A stretch of DNA of 15,597 nucleotides from an uncultured Collinsella sp. GTDB taxonomy: Bacteria; Actinomycetota; Coriobacteriia; Coriobacteriales; Coriobacteriaceae. The translations under genes and the position numbers were made by a program. This document shows positions 7,818-13,365 of the stretch, piece by piece. The notes under the pieces were generated by a model. It saw only the letters and a program-made list of their open reading frames with translations, did not search any database and was not told the origin of the DNA. Each line of letters begins with the position of its first letter. The stretch's first letter is position 1. Location: positions 1 to 15,597 of the forward strand of contig USGN01000009.1 of NCBI GenBank assembly GCA_900554255.1, read 5' to 3'.

Positions 7818-8531
7818 GTGCCGAACTCTGCCGTAAAACCGCTCATCTTGGTCGTTGAGGACGACCCCGCCGTCCGCAATCTTATTGTTGCCGCGCTCGA
7901 GGCGCACGGCTTGCGCCATATGGCCGTGGAGACCGCCCATGCCGCTATCGCCGCCGCCTCGTCGCAGACGCCGAGCATTGTGCTGCTCGATCTGGGCCTG
8001 CCCGATATGGACGGCGTCAAGGTGGTGGAGTCGGTGCGCGCATGGTCGGGCATGCCGATTATCGTGGTCTCGGCGCGCAGCGAGGACGCGGACAAAATCC
8101 GCGCGCTCGATGCCGGTGCCGACGACTACCTGACCAAGCCGTTTTCGGTCGAGGAACTGCTCGCGCGCATTCGCACGACGCTCAGGCGCCTTTCGTATGC
8201 GCAGACGGGCGGCGTTGTCTCCGAGGGCTCGTTCGATACCGGTGAGCTGCATATCGATTTTGATGCCGGCATCGCCACGATGGATGGCGAGGAACTGCAT
8301 CTGACGCCGATCGAGTACAAACTGCTATGCCTGCTGGCGCATAACGCCGACAAGGTGCTGACGCACCAGTTTATCCTGCACGAGATTTGGGGCACGGCAA
8401 CTAAGAGTGACCTGGCGAGCCTGCGTGTCTTTATGGGCACGTTGCGCAAGAAGATCGAGTCCGACCCCGCGCATCCGCGCTATATCCAAACACACGTGGG
8501 TATCGGTTACCGATTGGTCATCCAGGGATAG
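7818..8531 (+). CDS. kdpE: KdpE-type response regulator, OmpR/PhoB family
   Basis: Predicted 237-residue DNA-binding response regulator. The receiver domain shows VVEDDP (acidic pocket at 14-16), LLDLGLPDMDG with Asp58 as phosphoacceptor, and DDYLTKPF with Lys107. The C-terminal winged helix shows LTPIEYKLL, a KdpE-like RVFMGTLRKKIE recognition region and a closing HVGIGYRL. The start is GTG 7818, preceded by AAGGAG at 7 bases. That site overlaps the end of kdpD, so the two are translationally coupled. An in-frame ATG at 7773 lies inside kdpD and would add an unlikely N-terminal tail. Likely targets are potassium-transport promoters, possibly the kup promoter upstream, because kdpFABC is not in the window. 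KdpE assignment rests on pairing with the kinase plus the winged-helix motif. Confidence 0.9.
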   Translation: MPNSAVKPLILVVEDDPAVRNLIVAALEAHGLRHMAVETAHAAIAAASSQTPSIVLLDLGLPDMDGVKVVESVRAWSGMPIIVVSARSEDADKIRALDAGADDYLTKPFSVEELLARIRTTLRRLSYAQTGGVVSEGSFDTGELHIDFDAGIATMDGEELHLTPIEYKLLCLLAHNADKVLTHQFILHEIWGTATKSDLASLRVFMGTLRKKIESDPAHPRYIQTHVGIGYRLVIQG

Positions 8532-8579
8532 GTCGGCATCCGCCATCCCACTATGAGTTACGGTGAAATACGGTCTAAA

Positions 8580-8599
8580 TTTGCCTAATTCCAGGCAAA
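8580..8599. terminator. Weak hairpin between convergent kdpE and rlmKL
   Basis: TTTGCCT (8580-8586) and AGGCAAA (8593-8599) make a 7-bp stem with a 6-base loop in the 94-base convergent spacer. Read leftward, a short TTTAG follows; read rightward there is no T tract. It may be a weak terminator for the leftward gene, and nothing else in the spacer looks like one. Confidence 0.35.
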
Positions 8600-8625
8600 G
8601 CAGTCCATATTCCACCGCAACTTTG

Positions 8626-11184
8626 TTATTTGCCCTTGGGCTTGCTGGCGTAGAACTTCTTCTTTTTGGACTTGCCTGCGGGGGAGGGCTTGCCGGCAAA
8701 GTTGGACTTGCCGTTGCCGGCCTGCGCGTGCGCGGGCACTGCCGCGCGAGGCTTGCGGGCCTCGGGGTTGCGTAGCTCCTCGACGCGCTCGGCAATCTCC
8801 TCGGCGCTAAAGCCGACCTCGGCCATGGCGTCCTCAATGGGCAGGCGGCGCACGATATAGCAGTGGTGCACCTTCTGGTTGCGCGCGAAATCCTCGGGGA
8901 TGGTCTGCGCCGTAATGTCCTCCAACACCACGCCCGCGCGGGCGAGCTTGCGTGTCTCGGGGCGGAAGCCGCGCAGGTTGCAGCTAAAGATGGCATGTCC
9001 GCCCTGTGCAAGCAGGCGAGATATGCCGGCCAAAAGCTCGACATGGTCGCGCTGGACATCCCAAGTGCGACGGCCCATCTTGGACGAGTTCGAAAACGTG
9101 GGTGGGTCGACAAAGATCAGGTCCCAGCGGTTGCGCGTCTGGCGCTGGTCGCGAATCCAGGCAAGCACGTCGTCGCGCACAAAGTGATGCTGCGGCCCCA
9201 CAAAGCCGTTTTGGCGCATGTTGCGCTCGGCCCAGTCCAGATAGGTGTTGGAAAGGTCGACCGTCACGGTCTCCTCGACGCCGCCATCGGCCGCGTAGCA
9301 GGTGGCAGTGCCGGTGTAGGCAAACAGGTTGAGGAAGCGGCGCGCCTGCTTGGCGTGCTCGCGCACCAGGTTGCGGGTGACGCGGTGATCCAGGAAGATG
9401 CCCACATCCAGATAATCGTCAAAGTTGACGGCAAAGGTGAGTCCACCCTCTTCGATGAGCGGCAGGCGACGGCGAGCGATGTTGGCGCGCTCGCCCGATC
9501 CGCCCTTGCCGGCGCCCTGCTTGCCGTACTGCGAGCCGCCACGCGAGCGCATGCGGGCCTTGGCGTGCACATGCTCGGCCGGAACATCCAGGATGCGCGG
9601 CGCGATGGCCAAGATGTCGAGCATGCGGGCCTGGGCTAGCGCGGGATCGATGGTCTTAGGCGCGGCGTACTCGGCGATGACGAGCCAGCGGCCCGGCGTC
9701 TGCGGGCAGCCCTCGTACAGGTCAATGGCGGCGGAGTAGTCGGGCAGGTCGGCATCGTAGACGCGGTAGCAGCTCACGCCCTCGCGCTTTGCCCACTTGC
9801 GACGCAGACGGGCATTCTTGCGCAGGCGGTTGGCGAACTGCTCCGACTCGGGGATGAGCACGGGCAGCGGCTTGCCGTCGCCCAGGTCGAGCGTGGCAGC
9901 AGGTTCGGACGTGGGGGTGTCGGCGGTTTCGTCTTGAGCGTCTGCGGTCTGCTCCTCGGCATCTGCGCTGGTCGCAGCTTCAAATGCCGCGGCGGCGTGG
10001 TCGAGCGAGGGCCAAACCTCAATAGCCGCCTCCTCGTTATTGGGCATGACGGCAATGGAGCGCGCGGGCTCGGCATGGAGCGCGCGGGCCATAAGGCCAT
10101 CGCGGGTGAGCGCGGCGACCGGTGCCGAAGCGAGCTCGGGCGCGTGGCGCAGCTCACCGACCAGCGTCATGGCGTCGTGCATGAGCGAAAGCGGGGTCTC
10201 GGTGGTGTCTGCGACCACGGCGGCACCGGCGACGGCGCCCGCATGGTCCAGCACGGTGGCGGGCTTGGCGGCGCAAAAGTCGACAAAACGCTTGTAGCCG
10301 GCGCACTTGACCATGCGCTCAGCGGTCTTGCGGGCGGCGGGGTCAACATCCACGGCCACGATGCGTGCCTGGCGCTCGCGTGCTGCCGCCTCGCGCTCGC
10401 GTGCCTCGGCAAGCAGCTGCTCCCACAGAGCGGCGTCGTGCAGCTGCCAGCCCTCAAAGCCCCAGCGCTCGCGTGCGGCGCCCGGGGCGCGGTCGGTCAG
10501 AATGTTCACGGCTTCCAGCAACAGGCCGCCGCCGGCGCACGAGGCATCGATTAGCGTGGGAAGGGCTTCATTCTCGTAATCGTCAGCCGTTAACTCGCGC
10601 TCGCACAGTGCGGTCCAGCCGACCTGCGCCAACACCAGGGCGGCGTAGTCGGGGCGCAACACGTGCGCGCCCTCGCCGGCGCGGGTCGCTGCGGGCGGCA
10701 GGCGTTTGAACAGCGGGTCGCCTGAAAGGTCCAGGCTGATGCTCGCGCGGCGCTGACGCAGCGAAAGCAGCAGGTGAACATCGGGATCGGCGGCGTCGAC
10801 ATCGGCGCGACGGCCCGTGGTTTCGGCCAAGCGGTCGCACAATGCGTCCTTGGCGCGCAGGGCCGAGAAGTGCGTGTTGCGCAGCTGCTCGGTCACGCCG
10901 CGGGCGGTGATGGCGATGGTGGCACCGGGGCGGATGATGGTCTCCCAGGCGATGTCGTAAACGCTGTCGTACAGTTCATCGGCATCCTGCGCCTCAAAGC
11001 GCCCGAGTACCACGAACACACGGCTCGCCAGGCGTGACCACAGGCAGGCGCGGTAGCCTTCTTCGAGCTCGCCCTCAAATGTAGCGCGGCCCTTCAGCCG
11101 GCGAACATGCGAAAGCCCGAGGCGTTTAAGCTCATCGGCGAGTGCGGACTCAAAGCCCTCGGGGCAGCTTGCGTAAAATTCCAT
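8626..11184 (-). CDS. rlmKL: RlmKL-like fused 23S rRNA methyltransferase with a degenerate N-terminal catalytic half
   Basis: Predicted 852-residue cytoplasmic protein matching E. coli RlmKL along its length. In E. coli the N-terminal RlmL half makes m2G2445 and the C-terminal RlmK half makes m7G2069. A THUMP-like region (~45-150) comes first, then the RlmL Rossmann region (~205-390). There the usual DPxCGSGT reads DASCAGGG (213-220) and the usual SNPPYGERL segment reads ADTTETPLS (325-333). An acidic Ala/Thr/Asp-rich linker (402-434) leads to the RlmK half with RLRKN (453-457), YRVYDADLPDY (473-483), the SAM motif NLFAYTGTAT (619-628) and FVDPPTFSNS (691-700), all intact. A ~50-residue basic tail ends KKKKFYASKPKGK and may bind rRNA. 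Start ATG 11184 has GAGAGG upstream. The family call is firm. That the RlmL half is inactive is inference from the missing motifs. Confidence 0.93.
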   Translation of the reverse strand: MEFYASCPEGFESALADELKRLGLSHVRRLKGRATFEGELEEGYRACLWSRLASRVFVVLGRFEAQDADELYDSVYDIAWETIIRPGATIAITARGVTEQLRNTHFSALRAKDALCDRLAETTGRRADVDAADPDVHLLLSLRQRRASISLDLSGDPLFKRLPPAATRAGEGAHVLRPDYAALVLAQVGWTALCERELTADDYENEALPTLIDASCAGGGLLLEAVNILTDRAPGAARERWGFEGWQLHDAALWEQLLAEAREREAAARERQARIVAVDVDPAARKTAERMVKCAGYKRFVDFCAAKPATVLDHAGAVAGAAVVADTTETPLSLMHDAMTLVGELRHAPELASAPVAALTRDGLMARALHAEPARSIAVMPNNEEAAIEVWPSLDHAAAAFEAATSADAEEQTADAQDETADTPTSEPAATLDLGDGKPLPVLIPESEQFANRLRKNARLRRKWAKREGVSCYRVYDADLPDYSAAIDLYEGCPQTPGRWLVIAEYAAPKTIDPALAQARMLDILAIAPRILDVPAEHVHAKARMRSRGGSQYGKQGAGKGGSGERANIARRRLPLIEEGGLTFAVNFDDYLDVGIFLDHRVTRNLVREHAKQARRFLNLFAYTGTATCYAADGGVEETVTVDLSNTYLDWAERNMRQNGFVGPQHHFVRDDVLAWIRDQRQTRNRWDLIFVDPPTFSNSSKMGRRTWDVQRDHVELLAGISRLLAQGGHAIFSCNLRGFRPETRKLARAGVVLEDITAQTIPEDFARNQKVHHCYIVRRLPIEDAMAEVGFSAEEIAERVEELRNPEARKPRAAVPAHAQAGNGKSNFAGKPSPAGKSKKKKFYASKPKGK

Positions 11185-11199
11185 GGGTGACCTCTCTGG

Positions 11200-11228
11200 T
11201 TGCGTCGCTCCATTATATGATGGATACT
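11200..11228 (+). promoter_or_regulatory. Candidate promoter of the HAD-family gene
   Basis: TTGCGT (11200-11205) and GATACT (11223-11228) are 17 bases apart and resemble -35 and -10 boxes in part (3 of 6 and 4 of 6). The site overlaps the opposing rlmKL -10, so the two promoters may compete. Weak evidence. Confidence 0.3.
11212..11217 (-). promoter_or_regulatory. Candidate -10 element of rlmKL
   Basis: The minus strand reads TATAAT here, a perfect -10 box that would start transcription about 20 bases before the rlmKL ATG. No good -35 is visible 16-18 bases upstream. The site lies in the 75-base divergent spacer 11185-11259. Confidence 0.45.
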
Positions 11229-11259
11229 TCGTTTACTCTCGCCCCCGAAAGGAACCCAT

Positions 11260-12087
11260 ATGATTGATGCGTGCCCCGATTCCGCCGTGCTCTTTTTTGA
11301 CGTGGACGGCACGCTGACGTCGTTCGATCCCGACAACATGACCGACAAGGACTTTTCGGCGGTTCACCCCTCGCAGGCGGTCGTCGAGGCGTTTCATCGT
11401 CTGCGCGACGCGGGACACCAGGCATTTATCTGCACGGGTCGTCCCTTGTGGCTGATTGCCGATGGCCTGCGCGCGCTGAACCCGGCGGGTGTCGTTGCCA
11501 TGGCGGGAGCGACGCTCGAGGTCGAGGGCCGCGTGGTGCATGAGGACTGCTTTGACGAGGACGTTATCGAGGAGCTTGCGCGCCGTATGGCCGCGGCAGG
11601 GATTGAGGCCTTTTTCGAGACCAACGTGGCTACTTTTGCCCTGGAACCCGCGGGTGTTGAGCAGTCGTCTCTGATCGGCACTTCTGTGGTGCACAGCACC
11701 GAGGAAATGCGCGTCGACGGCCGTCTGCGCGTGGGCAAGGTAGGCATCGTCGCGAGTGACCTGGCTCGCGTAGCCAACGATGATGGCTTTATCGATCGCG
11801 AGTTTGAGCTGTGCAACACCGGTGGTCAGAATCGCGAGCTGAGCCCCAAGGGCATTGACAAGGGCGTGGGAGTGGCGCGAGCGCTGGAATACCTGGGTCG
11901 CACCGGCAACGCGCGCACCTTTGGCTTTGGTGATTCCGGCAACGACCTGGGCATGCTCGCTGCTGTCGAGACGGCCGTGGCCATGGGCAACGCCATGCCC
12001 GAGGTCAAGGCGGTCGCCGACTACGTGACCGACGATGTCGCACACGACGGCACCGTCACGGCGATGCAGCATTTCGGCCTCATCTAA
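11260..12087 (+). CDS. HAD-superfamily (Cof-like, type IIB) phosphatase
   Basis: Predicted 275-residue soluble hydrolase that would remove phosphate from a small sugar phosphate, nucleotide or cofactor using Mg2+. All four HAD motifs are present: FFDVDGTL (Asp14 nucleophile, Asp16 acid/base), ICTGRP (Thr59), a lysine in SPKGIDKG (Lys197 or Lys201) and GFGDSGNDLGML (Asp225, Asp229). The large cap between motifs II and III and the closing TDDVAHDGTVTAMQHFGLI are typical of Cof/YidA-like proteins, and the length is usual for them. Start ATG follows GAAAGGA at about 7 bases. It is divergent from rlmKL and probably monocistronic. Specificity in this family cannot be predicted from sequence. Confidence 0.9.
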   Translation: MIDACPDSAVLFFDVDGTLTSFDPDNMTDKDFSAVHPSQAVVEAFHRLRDAGHQAFICTGRPLWLIADGLRALNPAGVVAMAGATLEVEGRVVHEDCFDEDVIEELARRMAAAGIEAFFETNVATFALEPAGVEQSSLIGTSVVHSTEEMRVDGRLRVGKVGIVASDLARVANDDGFIDREFELCNTGGQNRELSPKGIDKGVGVARALEYLGRTGNARTFGFGDSGNDLGMLAAVETAVAMGNAMPEVKAVADYVTDDVAHDGTVTAMQHFGLI

Positions 12088-12280
12088 TGAATCCCGCGTT
12101 CTGACGTTTGCTCAAACTGCGACTCTTTGCTTTTGCATGCTCAATCGATTTATCAATCCAAACACTGAGGTGTTTATACCGTTCGCCGAGAAGATAAAAA
12201 CCCGCAGCTCACGCCTTGATAAACATAGGTAAAGTGTTTAGCAGCTTACCGGCCGTATGCAGACGAAAGGAATCAGGCAG
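12088..12280 (+). promoter_or_regulatory. Spacer with two small inverted repeats upstream of the transaldolase
   Basis: This 193-base stretch is AT-richer than its surroundings. AAACAC-4-GTGTTT lies at 12160-12175 and TAAACA-9-TGTTTA at 12220-12240, both ending in TGTTTA. They look like possible operator half-sites, though the first could be a weak terminator of the HAD gene. TTGATA at 12216-12221 could be a -35 overlapping the second repeat, but its -10 partner (near 12238) is poor. No convincing small gene is present. Confidence 0.35.
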
Positions 12281-12985
12281 ATGGCAATCAAGGTGTTCGC
12301 TGACGGTGCAAACCTCGAGGGCATGCTCGACATGTACGAGAACGGCAACGTTCAGGGTTTCACGACCAACCCGTCCCTTATGAAGAAGGGCGGCGTGACG
12401 GATTACCGCGCGTTTGCCAAAGAGGTCTTGACCCACATCACCGATGTGTCCGTCTCGTTTGAGGTCTTTGCCGACGACGTCGAGACCATGGAGGTCGAGG
12501 CGCGCGAGATCGCTACCTGGGCCGAGAACGTCTACGTCAAGATTCCGTGCGTGACCACCAAGGGCGGGTCCACCGCCGAGCTGGTGCGCAAGCTTTCGGC
12601 CGACGGCATCAAGGTCAACGTCACCACCATCTTTACGCCTACGCAGGTCGATGAGATGGTCGAGGCCGTTGACGCCGAGACGCCGTCCATCATCTCGCTC
12701 TTTGCCGGCCGCATCGCCGATACCGGCGTCGACCCCATTCCGTTTATGACGGAGTCGGTTAAGAAGGCCGCCGCAAAGCCCAACTGTGAGGTCCTGTGGG
12801 CGTCCACGCGCGAGCTCATCAACATTTACCAGGCAGAAGCCTGCGGTTGCCAGATCATTACGGTGCCCAACAGCATCCTGGCCAAGCGGAAGAACATCGG
12901 TCGCGACCCGTACGAGGTCTCGCTCGACACCGTCCGCGGCTTTGCCAAGGATATCGCCGCTTTGGGCTTCCATATTCTGCCGTAA
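12281..12985 (+). CDS. tal: Transaldolase, short (MipB/TalC-like) family
   Basis: Predicted 234-residue cytoplasmic class I aldolase of the short transaldolase / fructose-6-phosphate aldolase family, acting in the non-oxidative pentose phosphate pathway. The chain opens KVFADGANLEGM and has GFTTNPSL (26-33), VYVKIPC with Lys87 as the Schiff-base lysine, and a late VLWASTREL strand. Two positions look transaldolase-like rather than FSA-like: Glu61 in SFEV and Phe141 in SLFAGRIAD, where E. coli FsaA has Gln59 and Tyr131 and TalB has Glu96 and Phe178. I chose ATG 12281 because GAAAGGA precedes it by about 9 bases; an in-frame ATG at 12257 lies upstream of that site. A copy of its last eight codons lies 130 bases downstream. 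Full transaldolase activity is likely but not certain. Confidence 0.9.
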   Translation: MAIKVFADGANLEGMLDMYENGNVQGFTTNPSLMKKGGVTDYRAFAKEVLTHITDVSVSFEVFADDVETMEVEAREIATWAENVYVKIPCVTTKGGSTAELVRKLSADGIKVNVTTIFTPTQVDEMVEAVDAETPSIISLFAGRIADTGVDPIPFMTESVKKAAAKPNCEVLWASTRELINIYQAEACGCQIITVPNSILAKRKNIGRDPYEVSLDTVRGFAKDIAALGFHILP

Positions 12986-13018
12986 CGCGAACACTGGCTA
13001 CGCCGCGGGCTGCTCGCC

Positions 13019-13084
13019 CCGGCCTTTCCTTTCCCTATCGCTCACGCGCTTCGCGAGGGTCGCGCTAGGCAAAGGAAAGGCCGG
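13019..13084. repeat. 14-bp perfect inverted repeat enclosing a structured GC-rich loop
   Basis: CCGGCCTTTCCTTT (13019-13032) and AAAGGAAAGGCCGG (13071-13084) are exact reverse complements. The 38-base interior can pair further: CCTA (13034-13037) with TAGG (13066-13069), and CGCG-CTT-CGCG at 13045-13055. It resembles a REP- or MITE-like element or a structured RNA. No T tract follows, so it is not a classical terminator. It sits between the transaldolase stop and the partial duplicate of the transaldolase end. Confidence 0.65.
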
Positions 13085-13114
13085 AACTGCCGACACGAGC
13101 TTGCCAGCAAGTTG

Positions 13115-13138
13115 GCGCTTGGCTTCTATATCCTGCCG
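13115..13138 (+). pseudogene. Remnant of a second transaldolase C-terminus
   Basis: These eight codons read ALGFYILP, against ALGFHILP at the end of the intact transaldolase (12959-12982). At DNA level 19 of 24 bases match, and four of the five differences fall in synonymous codon changes, as expected from a once-functional paralogue. No stop follows (the next codon is TGG), and no further transaldolase similarity is seen in the flanking bases. It may be the tail of a deleted tandem copy, or a duplication linked to insertion of the inverted repeat at 13019-13084. Confidence 0.5.
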
Positions 13139-13146
13139 TGGGCAAA

Positions 13147-13351
13147 GGTACCCCCGCCTGCGCCGTGCAAAATTGAGAGTATTCAGCAAGGTAAAGGTCT
13201 TTATCAGTTAACCGAAGCATGGAACGGCCCCCGTTTTGGCTCTGACGACGCTAAAACGGGGGCTGTTTTTGCTTTTTCGCCTCTGAGGGGCATCCGGAAC
13301 GGCGGAATTTGCAGAATACTCGCGATTTTGCACGTCACTACAGGGGGTACC
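13147..13351. repeat. Imperfect 43-bp inverted repeat flanking the terminator
   Basis: The arm 13147-13189 matches the reverse complement of 13309-13351 at 34 of 43 positions by hand alignment. The best-kept blocks are GGTACCCCC / GGGGGTACC at the outer ends and GTGCAAAAT...GAATACT-type sequence inside. The 119 bases between the arms contain the terminator at 13226-13275 and little else. The right arm ends 14 bases from the tex stop. It could be a small non-autonomous element, or a pair of convergent copies of one intergenic repeat. Confidence 0.55.
13226..13275 (+). terminator. Strong rho-independent terminator, rightward
   Basis: A 15-bp stem with a few G-T wobbles pairs 13226-13240 with 13250-13264. 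Its centre is CCCCCGTTTT against AAAACGGGGG, with a 9-base loop, and TTTTTGCTTTTT follows. It is 240 bases past the transaldolase stop, so it ends either a long transaldolase 3' UTR or an unannotated short transcript from the spacer. Read leftward it has no T tract, so it should not terminate tex. Confidence 0.85.
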
Positions 13352-13365
13352 CCTGCTTTGGCGGT

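Noticed and set aside
12035..12232. 65-codon ORF overlapping the end of the HAD gene
   Set aside because: No ribosome site, and it starts inside the HAD gene in another frame. The residue mix looks like translated spacer.
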